Positions 1 to 17,119 of a DNA stretch of 64,000 nt are shown one piece after another. The stretch covers positions 587,738 to 651,737 of the forward strand of contig NZ_NSLI01000004.1 in the NCBI RefSeq assembly GCF_002288825.1, in the 5' to 3' direction. Each line of letters begins with the position of its first letter. The first letter of the stretch is position 1. Source of the DNA: Sphingomonas lenta. GTDB lineage: Bacteria > Pseudomonadota > Alphaproteobacteria > Sphingomonadales > Sphingomonadaceae. The translations under genes were made by a program, and so were the position numbers. A model generated the notes under the pieces. That model was not told where the DNA came from and did not search any database. It worked only from the letters and a program-made list of their open reading frames with translations.

Positions 1-1
1 G

Positions 2-76
2 ACGCTGATCCGGACCTTCTCGAAGCAGCCGAAAATCCCGATCAGCGAGACGACCAGGGCGGGGGCGGCCGCCTAA
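2..76 (+). CDS. C-terminal end of an unidentified protein (partial, cut by window edge)
   Basis: Frame 2 from the left edge is open for 24 codons and ends at TAA (74-76). The residues (TLIRTFSKQPKIP... GAAA) and the GC-rich third positions look like a genuine coding C-terminus, and a palindromic intergenic repeat starts a few bases after the stop, as expected at a gene end. The family cannot be recognised from so few residues. The reverse frame is also open and hydrophobic but has a stop just upstream and no good start. Confidence 0.4.
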   Translation, partial: TLIRTFSKQPKIPISETTRAGAAA

Positions 77-78
77 AA

Positions 79-285
79 TCCTCCCCCGCCCACGGCGGGG
101 GGAGGGGGACCAGCGAAGCTGGTGGAGGGGGAGCTACGGGATGCGGCATCGCCCACGGCCTGCGTCCCGCAGGCCGGCTCCGCGCGGCGACATGCCCCCG
201 GCATGTCGCTCGTCGCGCTACGCCCCACCACCACCACGCCGCAAGCGGCGCGGTCCCCCTCCCCCGCTGTAAGCGGGGGAGGAAT
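79..285. repeat. GC-rich palindromic intergenic repeat
   Basis: A composite element: C-run/G-run hairpins at each end (CCTCCCCCGCC..GGGGGGAGG near 79-105, and CCTCCCCCGCTG..GCGGGGGAGGAA near 258-284), an inner GGGGGACCAGCGAAGCTGGTGGAGGGGG arm near 106-132 (a split palindrome), and a CATGCCCCCGGCATG palindrome near 190-205. The same architecture recurs at 22873-23012. It separates the end of an unknown plus-strand gene from the end of the esterase gene. No convincing ORF lies in it. Confidence 0.7.
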
Positions 286-292
286 GGTCGAG

Positions 293-1585
293 TCACATCC
301 CGAACGGCCAGGTGTCGTCCGCACTCGCCTCCGTTCCGTCCGCCGCACCCGGCAGCGGCGTCACCGCGCCCGTCTCGTCGAACCAGACCCAGCCGTCATA
401 CTGCCGCGCGAGGCTCGCCTCGGCATAGTGGCTCCACCGCTCGGTGTCGGGGCGGTAGATGACGCCGATGAACCGCTCCAGCCGGTCGGGGCCGAGGTCG
501 ATGCGCTCCCGCAAGTCGAGCAGGAACCGCTGGTGGCCCGCGTCGTGGCTCGCGCGCTCCCACGAATCCGGGCGCGAGGGGTTGACGCGTTTCACCTCCA
601 TCGGCCCGTCCCAGTCGGTCGCCGCCGCGACGGTGCCCGTATGCGTGCCGAAACCGATCAGCCGCGCGTCGCTGCCGTGCCGCTCGCGCATCAGCTGGCC
701 CAGGTTCAGCTCGCCCCGCTCGCGGCCCATGTCCGTATCGCGCGCGTCGCCGATATGACTGTTGTGCGCCCAGACGACCGCCTTCACGCCGGGTCTCGCC
801 TCCAGCATCAGGTCCAGCGTGTCCGCCATATGCGTGTCGCGCAAGTTCCAGCTTTCCGCCGAGCCCTGGTACATGACGCGGTAATAGGCCTCCGCATTCG
901 CCACGAGCCGAGCGTTCTGCGCGGCGTCCAGGAAGTCGGGGTCGTCGGCGCGGCCCTGCTCGAGCAAGTCGATCAGCATGGCGACGACCTTCTCCTCGCA
1001 CTCGGCATAGCCCTGCGTCCACGCCTTACGGCCGTAGTGCGCGGGGTCGTCGCGCCAGGGCGTCAGACACCCGTAGCGGTCGCGCGCGACCGCCGCGGCC
1101 TCCGGATCGGTACGGTCGAGATAGTCGATCACCGCCCGGGTCGCGCCGCCCATGTTGTAGAGATCGAGGCCGTAGAAGCCGACCTGGGCGTCCGCCGCCC
1201 GGTCCCGGTTCCACTCGGTCATCCAGCGCACCAGCGCGTTGACGTCGGTGTTGCGCCACATCCAGGTCGGGAAGCGGCGGAAGGGCCGGCCCAGCTCCGG
1301 GCGCTCGGGAGCCCCGCGCACGCGCCGGTTGATGACCGCCGCGTCCGGCCAGTCCGCCTCGACGGCGACGACCGTGAAGCCGTGCCGCTCGACCAGCCGC
1401 CGCGTGATCGCGGCGCGGGCGCGGTAGAACTCGCTTGTCCCGTGGCTCGCCTCGCCGAGCAGCACCACGCGCGCGTCGGCGTAGCGGTCGAAGGCGGCGG
1501 CGAACTCCGGGTCGTCGAGTGGCGGCAGCGGCTCGGCGCGGTCCCGGATCAGCTCGGCGGCGTCGGACAGTGTCTGTGTGGCCAT
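293..1585 (-). CDS. Erythromycin esterase family protein
   Basis: 430 aa, the usual length of the erythromycin-esterase (Ere-like) family. The family's N-terminal signature is visible: GEASHGT at residues 44-50 (His48 corresponds to the proposed catalytic base) and EADWPDA from residue 76; HNSHIGD lies further on. Members hydrolyse macrolide lactones in a few characterised cases, but most chromosomal homologues have unknown substrates, so resistance should not be assumed. The ATG follows a strong AGGAGG 6 bases upstream. It ends next to the 79-285 repeat and is transcribed on its own; the gene before it (1644-2438) ends 58 bases upstream. No signal peptide, so probably cytoplasmic. Confidence 0.85.
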   Translation of the reverse strand: MATQTLSDAAELIRDRAEPLPPLDDPEFAAAFDRYADARVVLLGEASHGTSEFYRARAAITRRLVERHGFTVVAVEADWPDAAVINRRVRGAPERPELGRPFRRFPTWMWRNTDVNALVRWMTEWNRDRAADAQVGFYGLDLYNMGGATRAVIDYLDRTDPEAAAVARDRYGCLTPWRDDPAHYGRKAWTQGYAECEEKVVAMLIDLLEQGRADDPDFLDAAQNARLVANAEAYYRVMYQGSAESWNLRDTHMADTLDLMLEARPGVKAVVWAHNSHIGDARDTDMGRERGELNLGQLMRERHGSDARLIGFGTHTGTVAAATDWDGPMEVKRVNPSRPDSWERASHDAGHQRFLLDLRERIDLGPDRLERFIGVIYRPDTERWSHYAEASLARQYDGWVWFDETGAVTPLPGAADGTEASADDTWPFGM

Positions 1586-1643
1586 GGGCGTCCTCCTGCG
1601 CGGGAGAACGCATGGGCCGGGTGGCCGGGGGCGGGCGACGTCG

Positions 1644-2438
1644 TTAACTTGTGTGGGTCGCGGGGCGGCTCACGACCAGCATCGGCCCGAGCTGCGAGTA
1701 GCCGTCCCGACGTCCCGCGCCCGGGTCCCACAGGCTCGACACGCTGCCGTCGAGGAACAGCGCGTCCCGGCAGCCGAGCGCGTCGCGGAACAGCCGGGCG
1801 AAGCGGCCGAACGAGACCGGGTCCTCGCTGATGACGAAGTAGGCCGTGCGCCCGTCGCGCACGCCGACGCCGTTGCGGACGAGGCGGGACTCGCCATCCT
1901 CGTCGAAGGCGGGGTGGAGCTCGCCGTCGATCACCAGCATCGGCCCCGACTGGGTGGCGAGGCGCGGGGAGGGAACGCGCTCGCGGAAGCGGCGGCTCTC
2001 GGTCACCGACATGCGGCCGTCCCCGTCCACCGCGAACACGCCGTTGGGCAGGAGGTGGAAGTTGCCCGGCCCCTGCCGCAGGTTGAGCGGCCGCTCCTCC
2101 TCGCCGTCGTCAACGTACAGCCCGATCGGCCGCCCCGCTTCGTCGTACATGCCCGCGTTCATCGCGAAGCGCACATCCCGCGCGCGCGGCCCCAGCGCCT
2201 GCTCCAGTGCGGCGAGGCTGCGTAAGGGCGCGCCGTCCGGCCCGTCCACCACCAGCTCCAGCCGGTCGCGCCGCGCGTCGACGGGGCAGACGGTGAAGTC
2301 CGTCTCCTCGAACACGCGCGCCTCGCAGGCCGCGCGGCGGGGTGCGGTGATCATCTCCACCGCCGCCGGGTCGGGCTCGGGCTCCCGCTCCGCGCCGCAG
2401 CCGGCGAGAAGCAGCGCCGCCGCGAGGAGGCGCTTCAC
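1644..2438 (-). CDS. Phosphodiester glycosidase (NAGPA-domain) lipoprotein
   Basis: 264 aa. It opens with a lipoprotein-type signal (MKRLLAAALLLAGCG, lipobox LAGC with Cys14). The body carries the motifs of the phosphodiester glycosidase/NAGPA domain family: FAMNAGMYDEAGRPIGLYV, ATQSGPMLVIDG, RNGVGV, LFLDGSVSSLWDP. The family cleaves or binds sugar phosphodiesters and many bacterial members are envelope proteins of unknown substrate. Its ATG overlaps the stop of the upstream M28 peptidase by four bases (ATGA), so the two are probably translationally coupled, which suggests a shared envelope or periplasmic job. Confidence 0.8.
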   Translation of the reverse strand: MKRLLAAALLLAGCGAEREPEPDPAAVEMITAPRRAACEARVFEETDFTVCPVDARRDRLELVVDGPDGAPLRSLAALEQALGPRARDVRFAMNAGMYDEAGRPIGLYVDDGEEERPLNLRQGPGNFHLLPNGVFAVDGDGRMSVTESRRFRERVPSPRLATQSGPMLVIDGELHPAFDEDGESRLVRNGVGVRDGRTAYFVISEDPVSFGRFARLFRDALGCRDALFLDGSVSSLWDPGAGRRDGYSQLGPMLVVSRPATHTS

Positions 2439-4051
2439 CGCCGACGGCTACGCGACTTTGCCCGGATCGCGCCCCACTCCTGACCGCTACGCCATTCGGG
2501 CCAGCGGCCGCCGTCCGCCACCTCGCGGGCGAGCGCGTACACCAGCGCGCCGTCCTGCGCGGCGGCGGCCATGTCCCACTCCTCGCGGAACTCGTCGCAG
2601 CGCTGGTGATAGCACTGCGAATTATACTGCTCGACGACCGCATCGGCGCGTCCGCCGGTAGCCAGGTCGCGGCCCGCGCGGAAATAGAGCGACGGCACAC
2701 CCGCCTGCGCAAAGGCGTAGTGGTCGGACCGCTGGTACCAGCCCGCCTCGGGTGCCACCTCCGGTTCGATGCGGCGGCCCTGCGCCCCCGCCAGCCGCTG
2801 CAGGTCGTCCTCCAGGTCGACGCGCCCCGCGCCGATCAGCTCGACCGACCGCGTCGCGGGCAGCGCGAGGTGCGGGTCGAGGTTGAACACCGCCGCCGTC
2901 GTCTCCAGCGGCCGGAGCGGGTCGGCGACGTAATGGTACGCGCCGAGCAGCCCGTCCTCCTCCGACGTGTAGCCGATGAAGAGCAAGGTGCGCTTGGGCC
3001 GCGGCCCTCGCGCGAAGGCGCGCGCGACCTCGATCATCGTCGCGGTGCCGACCGCGTTGTCCACCGCGCCGTTGCGGATCGTGTCGCCCGTCGCGTCCGC
3101 CGGGCCCGCGCCGTACGCGTCCCAGTGTGCGCCGAACACCACCGTCTCGTCGGCTCTGCCCGCGCCGTCCAGCTTGGCGACGAAGTTGCGCGTCGTCATG
3201 GGCGAAGCGGTCACAGTGGCGGAGCCGCCGATGCTGACGTTCGGCACCGCGACCGCGCGGAAGCCGGGCCGCTGCGCCTGGGCGATCAGCGCCTCCAGAT
3301 CGAGGCCCCCGCGCGAGAACATCGCCGCCGCGAGGTCGCCCGAGACATAGCCCGTCAGCCGCGCCGGGCCGGTCGGCGCGGGCGCGGAGGCGAGGCGGAA
3401 GGTCGGGTTGGGGTCGCTGTTCCACAGCTGCTGCCACGGCCAGCTCGTCAGCGCCTGGCGATGGATCTGCAGCACCGCGACAGCACCCCGCGCGAACGCC
3501 GCCTGCGCCTTGCCGCCCGCGTAGCGGCTGCGCTGGCGACCGCCGAACGGCCCCGTCTCCTGATCGAAATCGGGGTCGTTGGGCAGGATCAGCACGACCT
3601 TGCCGCGGACATCCGCGCCCGCGTAATCGTCCCAGCCGAGTTCCGGCGCGTGGATGCCGAAACCGGCGAACACGACGGGCGCGTCCGTCACGCTCGCCGT
3701 GCCCTCGTGGCTCGTGCCGATCGACCAGTCGCGCGCGCGGGCCGTAGGCAGGCGGCGGCCGGCCGCCGTGACCTGAAGGTCGAGCGCGCCCTTGTCCATG
3801 CGGATCAGCGGCACGTCCTGGAACCAGGACCCGTTCGGCCCCGCCGGCTGGAGCCCCGCCGCCTCGAACTGCTGCTTGAGGTAAGCGAGCGTCATCGTCT
3901 CCCCGCGCTCGCCGGGGCCGCGGCCCTGGAAGGCGTCGGAGGACATGACGCGCACGTCCTCGCGGATCGCGTCGGCCTGGACGGGGGAGGGGGTCTGCGC
4001 GCCCAGCGGGGCGGCGGCCAGGAGCAGGGCGGAAACGACGGGGAAGCGCAT
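2435..4051 (-). CDS. Secreted M28 family zinc metallopeptidase
   Basis: 538 aa with an N-terminal signal peptide (MRFPVVSALLLAAAPLGAQ, cleavage after AQ). A PA-like insert occupies the first half, then the M28 metal site: VVFGAHWDAYG (His and first Asp), AVDNAVGTATM, GYTSEEDGLLG (Glu pair), FNLDPH and QRSDHYAFAQAG (last His). The family comprises two-zinc aminopeptidases and carboxypeptidases acting in the periplasm or outside. Length and motif order fit an intact enzyme. It is the first gene of a two-gene unit with the downstream lipoprotein (4-bp overlap). Substrate cannot be deduced. Confidence 0.88.
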   Translation of the reverse strand: MRFPVVSALLLAAAPLGAQTPSPVQADAIREDVRVMSSDAFQGRGPGERGETMTLAYLKQQFEAAGLQPAGPNGSWFQDVPLIRMDKGALDLQVTAAGRRLPTARARDWSIGTSHEGTASVTDAPVVFAGFGIHAPELGWDDYAGADVRGKVVLILPNDPDFDQETGPFGGRQRSRYAGGKAQAAFARGAVAVLQIHRQALTSWPWQQLWNSDPNPTFRLASAPAPTGPARLTGYVSGDLAAAMFSRGGLDLEALIAQAQRPGFRAVAVPNVSIGGSATVTASPMTTRNFVAKLDGAGRADETVVFGAHWDAYGAGPADATGDTIRNGAVDNAVGTATMIEVARAFARGPRPKRTLLFIGYTSEEDGLLGAYHYVADPLRPLETTAAVFNLDPHLALPATRSVELIGAGRVDLEDDLQRLAGAQGRRIEPEVAPEAGWYQRSDHYAFAQAGVPSLYFRAGRDLATGGRADAVVEQYNSQCYHQRCDEFREEWDMAAAAQDGALVYALAREVADGGRWPEWRSGQEWGAIRAKSRSRRR

Positions 4052-4088
4052 GCCCGACCGCTAGCCCCGCCCGCGCCGCCGCGCCAGA

Positions 4089-4457
4089 TCAGTTCGTGAA
4101 GTAGCCGCCCCAGCCCTTGATGCGGCGGCGGTTGCGCGTGGCGAACGCCCGGGCGCTGAGCGCGCCGCCGAGCAGCAGCAGGAGCATGAGCGAGCCGAGG
4201 CGCGGGAGGGTCGCTTCGGCCGCGACCGCCAGCACCGCCGCGACCGCGATCGCGGCGACATGGGCGATGCAGGCCCACAGCACCCGCCGGCGCTGCGGCG
4301 GGTCCGGCGCGTCGAAGGGCGCGACCACCGCCAGGCACGCCGCCCCGACGGCGATCGCCGCCACCACGGCGACCGGCGCTCCGCCCAGGTGCATCCAGGC
4401 GGCGACCAGCAGCGACAGGATCGACAGGAGCGCGGCGAAAATGCGGAGCTGAGACAT
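4089..4457 (-). CDS. Small multi-pass membrane protein, unknown function
   Basis: 122 aa with about four hydrophobic segments (roughly residues 5-22, 25-45, 63-82 and 88-104), a short charged loop (DAPDPPQRRR) in the middle and a basic C-terminal tail (RNRRRIKGWGGYF). No known domain recognised. A GAGGG ribosome-binding site precedes the ATG. It lies 20 bases after the phosphatase gene on the same strand and 37 bases before the M28 gene, so it may be part of one transcript with both. Probably an inner-membrane protein; function unknown. Confidence 0.6.
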   Translation of the reverse strand: MSQLRIFAALLSILSLLVAAWMHLGGAPVAVVAAIAVGAACLAVVAPFDAPDPPQRRRVLWACIAHVAAIAVAAVLAVAAEATLPRLGSLMLLLLLGGALSARAFATRNRRRIKGWGGYFTN

Positions 4458-4477
4458 GGTGACCCTCGGTATCGGCG

Positions 4478-5317
4478 TTACGCGACGGGGGTCGCGGCCG
4501 GGGCCGAGGTGGGCGCGCAGGCCCGCGCCTGCAGGAACTCCACCGTCGAGTCCGCCAGGCGGACGGCCGTCAACACGCCCGTCGCATATGCGCCCGTGTC
4601 GATCCCGATCCTGTAACGCGTCACCTCCGGCATGTCGTCCGTCCAGCTATGGCCGTGCACGACGATCTTCTCGAAACGGTACTCTCCTTCCAAGAACTCG
4701 TCGCGGATCCACAGGAGGTCGTCCTCGTCCTGCCTTGCGAGCGGGACCCCCGGCCGGAGCCCCGCGTGCACGAAGACGTAGTCGCCGCACGTCACCTGCG
4801 TCGGCAGGGCGCGCAGGAACTGGAGGTGCGAGGCCGGGAGCCGGTCCATCAGCGCGTCGCGCACCGCCCAGCACCGCTCGGCCAGGTCGTCCCCGGGCAC
4901 CGCGACGTCGTACGCCGCGAGCGTCTCCGCGCCGCCGAACTGGAGCCAGGGCAGCGCCTTGTCGGGCTCGGCGAGGAAGGTGAGCAGCATCTCCTCATGA
5001 TTGCCGCGCAGGAACGCGACCTCGACCGTGGCGTGGCGGGACAGCCAGACCAGCGTCGACACCACCTTCGCCGACGCCGGGCCGCGATCGACGTAATCGC
5101 CGACGAAGATCAGCAGCGGCTTGTCGGCGGGCGCGAGCGTCGCGACGTCCGCCACGATCGCCTCCAGGAGCTCGACCAGCAGGTCGTAGCGCCCGTGGAC
5201 GTCGCCCACCGCGTAGACGACCCGGCCCCCCGTCTTCGCCGAGGTCGGCCCGCCGGCGGGCGCGGCGCGGCGCACCACCTCGACGCCGCGCGAGGGGCCG
5301 TCCGTGTGCGCCGTCAT
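4478..5317 (-). CDS. PPP-type metallophosphoesterase (serine/threonine phosphatase-like)
   Basis: 279 aa. All PPP signature motifs are present in order: GDVHG (38-42), GDYVDRG, RGNHE, HAG (FVHAGLRPGV) and HGH (VVHGHSW). These ligate the two metals of the active site. Such bacterial enzymes are close to phage lambda PP or ApaH-like phosphatases, acting on phosphoproteins or dinucleoside polyphosphates; the sequence does not decide between them. Its ATG overlaps the stop of the preceding one-TM protein (ATGA at 5314-5317), which argues for coupled expression. Cytoplasmic; no signal peptide. Confidence 0.85.
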   Translation of the reverse strand: MTAHTDGPSRGVEVVRRAAPAGGPTSAKTGGRVVYAVGDVHGRYDLLVELLEAIVADVATLAPADKPLLIFVGDYVDRGPASAKVVSTLVWLSRHATVEVAFLRGNHEEMLLTFLAEPDKALPWLQFGGAETLAAYDVAVPGDDLAERCWAVRDALMDRLPASHLQFLRALPTQVTCGDYVFVHAGLRPGVPLARQDEDDLLWIRDEFLEGEYRFEKIVVHGHSWTDDMPEVTRYRIGIDTGAYATGVLTAVRLADSTVEFLQARACAPTSAPAATPVA

Positions 5318-6201
5318 CGGCGCTCGCCGCGGCTGGAGCGGTCGAGAAAGTCGGCCAGCCGGTTGTAGCGCGCGATCGCCGCGTCGGGCTCGTCGTCCGC
5401 GACCTTGCGCGCGCGCGCCCAGCGCGCCCGAACGCCGAACAGATATTCCGCCGGAACGCCGCTGCGCTTGGCCCGCTCATAGGAGGCGGACAGGCGGTTA
5501 TGGGCGGCAAGCACGTCCTGGTAGATGCAGTGATCCTCCGGGCTGCCCGGCGCGCAGCCTCTCCGCCGAGGCGCGGTCGCCCGTTGCGTCCGGCGCTCGG
5601 GAGGCGCGGCCGCGAGGACCCTCGTCGCGGAAGGACGCGGCGCGGGCGTCGCCCCCCGTGCGGCCCGCTCGCGCGCCTCGCTCGAGCGGGCGGCCGTCGC
5701 CGGGGCGACGTCTTCCGACCGGCGCGCCTCGCCCGAACGCGGCGCCGCGCTCGGCGCGGCCGCAGGCGGGGAGGAGCGCGGCTCGGGCGACTCGTCGGCG
5801 CGGGGCGACGCGCCGGCGGTGGCGTCCGGAACAGGGCGATCCGGCTGCAATTTCAGGTCGGCGACGGCGTCCGGGGTCGGTGGCGCGGTCGGATCGGCCG
5901 AGGGTGGTGCGGCCTGCGCGGCCGGACGCTGCGCGACCCGCACTTCCGGGGCCTGCGTCGCCGTCGGTCCGCCGACGCCCGCCGTCAAACGGTGTACTGC
6001 GAACGCCAGGAGGAACAGGAGCAGCAGCGCGGGCGCCGCCACCGTGATCCACCGACCGCCCTTGCGTGCGCGCGCGACCCCGCCGCCGCGCTCCTGCGGC
6101 ACGAGCGCCTGGGAACCGGACGGGCGCGCGCCCAGCGGCCGGAAGACGCGCTCCATATCGGCTCTGACGATATCGTCTCGATCGGACCCGGCCGCCATCA
6201 T
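5314..6201 (-). CDS. Single-pass membrane protein with Pro/Ala-rich linker, unknown function
   Basis: About 295 aa. A cytoplasmic N-terminus rich in Arg is followed by one strong transmembrane helix (residues about 54-71, VAAPALLLLFLLAFAV), a long Pro/Ala/Arg/Ser low-complexity linker (about 75-215) and a compact C-terminal domain with two Cys and a helical segment (CIYQDVLAAHNRLSASYERA onward) ending DRSSRGERR. Several in-frame starts lie side by side (GTG 6204, ATG 6201, ATG 6198) after a GGAAAG site. It overlaps the phosphatase by four bases; a membrane-anchored partner is a possible reading, without direct support. Confidence 0.6.
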   Translation of the reverse strand: MMAAGSDRDDIVRADMERVFRPLGARPSGSQALVPQERGGGVARARKGGRWITVAAPALLLLFLLAFAVHRLTAGVGGPTATQAPEVRVAQRPAAQAAPPSADPTAPPTPDAVADLKLQPDRPVPDATAGASPRADESPEPRSSPPAAAPSAAPRSGEARRSEDVAPATAARSSEARERAARGATPAPRPSATRVLAAAPPERRTQRATAPRRRGCAPGSPEDHCIYQDVLAAHNRLSASYERAKRSGVPAEYLFGVRARWARARKVADDEPDAAIARYNRLADFLDRSSRGERR

Positions 6202-6300
6202 CACTCTTTCCGCGACCTCATTGCCGTGTCCTGCATGAAGATCGCGTTTATTGCCAGACCGACGCTCGACGCGGGACCGGAAGGCACGCCGTCCGGGCGC

Positions 6301-6337
6301 AAAAAGAAACCGCCGCCCGGGTCTCCCCGGACGGCGG
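6301..6337 (-). terminator. rho-independent terminator of rpoC
   Basis: On the minus strand, 28 bases after the rpoC stop, the stem CCGCCGTCCGGG / CCCGGGCGGCGG (GAGA loop) is followed by TTTCTTTTT. This closes the rpoB-rpoC transcript. Confidence 0.85.
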
Positions 6338-6365
6338 CTCCTTCACCTCACGCCTGGCGCGGCGA

Positions 6366-10679
<4,314 letters not shown>

Positions 10680-10690
10680 GCGCAATTCCC

Positions 10691-11272
10691 TTAGAGGGGT
10701 TTGTTCTTTGCAAGTGCCGCAACGGCACCGATGAAAGTCAGCAGTATTAGGACGATAGCAATGCTTCGGGACGACGGGCTAGTAACGAGTTCATGCAGTA
10801 AGTAGCCGGAAGCGACGAGCCCCGCGATCCAGTACTTCAGAGGAACAGCCCGAGATAAAGTAAGCGACTCTCTTGCCAAATGAAGGATATTCCTTTCTTC
10901 CGGCAACCAAGACTCCTTCATCCCAATTGATCGTTGAAACTTGCGCAGCTCCGCCATTCCGCGATGCCGTTCGTTCCGAACGTCGGTACGGAACGTCTGA
11001 CTATCAAGGTACGACTTGATCGCTTTGGCTTGGCCAGCTGCCTCAATGAGGTCTCGACCATCGCCCCTAGGAACGAGCCCCACCTTAGCCATGACTTGCT
11101 GGAGATTTGCCCAGCGGCCATTTACGCTAGCGGCAAAGTACTCCTGCACCGACCAATGCCCGTCATAAGTGAGTACGAGGCCGTCCTTCTCCAGGTGAAG
11201 GACAGTGTCCGAACCGTTCGGCTCGGTCACCGTCCAACCCTGGTCAATAAGGCCTTCGTACTGCGACGGCAC
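10691..11272 (-). CDS. Two-TM membrane protein inserted between rpoB and rpoC, unknown family
   Basis: 193 aa from a GTG (11272) 8 bases after the rpoB stop; GGCGGAG at the end of rpoB is the ribosome-binding site. It ends 11 bases before rpoC, and its last codons overlap the rpoC ribosome-binding site. The N-terminal 140 residues are soluble and charged ([16 protein letters not shown], then a helical Arg/Glu/Lys stretch), followed by two transmembrane helices (about 146-162 and 170-188) and a short KNKPL tail. Base composition is visibly lower in GC, with frequent A/T-ending codons, unlike rpoB and rpoC. No family recognised. The rpoBC pair is normally adjacent, so this is a recent insertion into an essential operon, co-transcribed with polymerase. 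Confidence 0.75.
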   Translation of the reverse strand: MPSQYEGLIDQGWTVTEPNGSDTVLHLEKDGLVLTYDGHWSVQEYFAASVNGRWANLQQVMAKVGLVPRGDGRDLIEAAGQAKAIKSYLDSQTFRTDVRNERHRGMAELRKFQRSIGMKESWLPEERNILHLARESLTLSRAVPLKYWIAGLVASGYLLHELVTSPSSRSIAIVLILLTFIGAVAALAKNKPL

Positions 11273-11280
11273 TGCGTCTG

Positions 11281-15459
<4,179 letters not shown>

Positions 15460-15646
15460 AGATGTATTTGCCTCGCCAGCCGTAAATCTCTGTCCCGGAG
15501 CCCCGGAACCGGACGCGACGAAAGACGCCGAAAGGCCGACCGCATCGTGGTGCGTCGGCTTCGGGCGTCCTGGAACCGATGATCCCCCATCCGTATGATG
15601 CGCTGCGCGACGGCGCGTCATTTCCCGGGAACCGCGGTGAGGGGGC

Positions 15647-15674
15647 TATCTAGGCGCTTGCACCCCCCTGTCAA
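15647..15674 (-). promoter_or_regulatory. Candidate sigma70-type promoter for rpoB
   Basis: On the minus strand TTGACA (15674-15669), a 16-base spacer and TAGATA (15652-15647) lie about 190 bases before the rpoB ATG. The perfect -35 box and the loss of the upstream rplJL linkage support it; the -10 is weak. Confidence 0.5.
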
Positions 15675-15804
15675 CACCCGCGCGCTTGATCGCGGCCGCC
15701 GGCGCTACTACTCGTCGCGCCCGAACGGTCGTCCCGCCGCACGGCCGCTGGCGCGGCGGGGACGGACGGGCGACGGCCGGCCCTTCATCTCGAGGAACGA
15801 TCCC

Positions 15805-16941
15805 ATGACCTCCCCGCGACGGCGCGCGCTCCTCGCCACCGCCGCCCTGATCCTGCCGGCGACCGCGCCCGCGCAGACCGCGCCGCAAACGCCGCCCCAG
15901 ACCATCCCCGGGCTGGAGGATTACAGCCTTCCCGGCACGCCGACCCCGACGCCGACGCCCGTACCCACCCCGATGCCCGCGCCGACGCCCACTCCCGCAC
16001 CCGTGGAGATGCCGACGCCCGCGCCGACGCCCACCGCCCGCGCGACCCCGCGCGCCGTGCCGACGCCCGCACCGGCCCCGGTGGCGAGCCCGACACCCAC
16101 GCCCGTTCCGGTTCCCACGGCCGAGGCCGCCCCCGCGTCGCTCCCGAGTCCGACGCCCGAGCCCAAGCCGGTCCCGGCGGAGCGGGAAGGGGAGGGCGGC
16201 CTGCTCTTGCCGATCGGCGGCGCGGCGGTCGTTGCCGCGGCGGCCGCGGCCTGGTTCCTGCGCCGACGCCGGCGCGAAACGCCGCTCGTGCCGGAGGTGC
16301 CCGCCGCTGCGCCGCCCGAGTCCGTCGCCCGACCCGAGCCGCCCACGTCCGCCGTCACCCCGTCACCGCCGCCCGCGCCCGCCGCCACCCCGCCCGAGCC
16401 CGAGCCGCAGTTCCTCGCCCGACCCGCGCCGGCCGGCCCCCGCGCGCGGCTCGCGCTGGAGCTCCGCCCGTCGCGCGCGGGCGTCAACATGGTCACCGCC
16501 ACCGTCGAGGCGGAGGTCGCGCTGACCAACACGGGCGACGCGCCCGCGGAAGGCGTGCGGCTCGGCGTCGCGCTGCTCAGCGCGCATGCCGGCCAGGACG
16601 CCGAGCTCGCCGACTTCTACGCCCGCCCGATCGCCCGCCCCGCGGCCGCGCCCTTCGCGCTCCAGCCCGGCGAGACGCGCCGCGTCCGCGCCGTCGCCGT
16701 GCTGCCGCACGAGGCGATCAAGGTCATGACCGCCGCGGGACGCGAGATGTTCGTGCCCGTGGTCGCCGTGAACGCGCTCTACCGCGCCGGATCGGGCGTG
16801 GACGGCCAGACCGCCCAGGCCTTCGCCGTCGGCGTGGAGCGCGTGGACAGCCCCAAGCTCGCGCCCTTCTGGCTCGACCGCCCGACGCGCACCACCGACC
16901 AGGTCGCGGCGCGGCCCCACGCGGCGGCGCTGGAGCGCTAG
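15805..16941 (+). CDS. Exported Pro/Thr-repeat membrane protein, unknown function
   Basis: 378 aa from ATG 15805 with a GAGGAA site. Signal peptide (RRRALLATAALILPATAPAQ), then about 120 residues of imperfect PTP/PTPAPTP repeats, one transmembrane helix around residues 135-153 (LLLPIGGAAVVAAAAAAWFL), an Arg-rich stop-transfer (RRRRRE), a second Pro-rich linker and a C-terminal beta-rich domain (LALELRPSRAGVN onward, about 170 residues). The domain reads like a conserved alpha/beta or Ig-like module but the family was not recognised. The repeat may span the periplasm or envelope. It starts a plus-strand insert between rpoB and rplL. Confidence 0.7.
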   Translation: MTSPRRRALLATAALILPATAPAQTAPQTPPQTIPGLEDYSLPGTPTPTPTPVPTPMPAPTPTPAPVEMPTPAPTPTARATPRAVPTPAPAPVASPTPTPVPVPTAEAAPASLPSPTPEPKPVPAEREGEGGLLLPIGGAAVVAAAAAAWFLRRRRRETPLVPEVPAAAPPESVARPEPPTSAVTPSPPPAPAATPPEPEPQFLARPAPAGPRARLALELRPSRAGVNMVTATVEAEVALTNTGDAPAEGVRLGVALLSAHAGQDAELADFYARPIARPAAAPFALQPGETRRVRAVAVLPHEAIKVMTAAGREMFVPVVAVNALYRAGSGVDGQTAQAFAVGVERVDSPKLAPFWLDRPTRTTDQVAARPHAAALER

Positions 16942-17119
16942 GCGCGCCGCGGGAGAAGAGCCGGTCGCCGCGCCGATGCCGACCGACGGGCGCCCGCCGG
17001 CATCCGCCAAGGTTGGAGGGCCCACTTGGAGGGATCGGCCGCAACTCGACGAGCCGGCATCCGCCCGCGCGCCTTCGGCCGCCGCACCCCGTTAAACCTT
17101 TGTTCGCCATGACGGTGCG

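Noticed and set aside
122..1831. 569-codon plus-strand frame over the esterase
   Set aside because: Composition is that of a shadow frame and the minus-strand esterase has full motifs.
15931..16160. Direct PTP-coding repeats considered as a CRISPR or tandem satellite
   Set aside because: Units are 6-12 bases with no spacers and lie in a coding frame for a Pro/Thr-rich linker.
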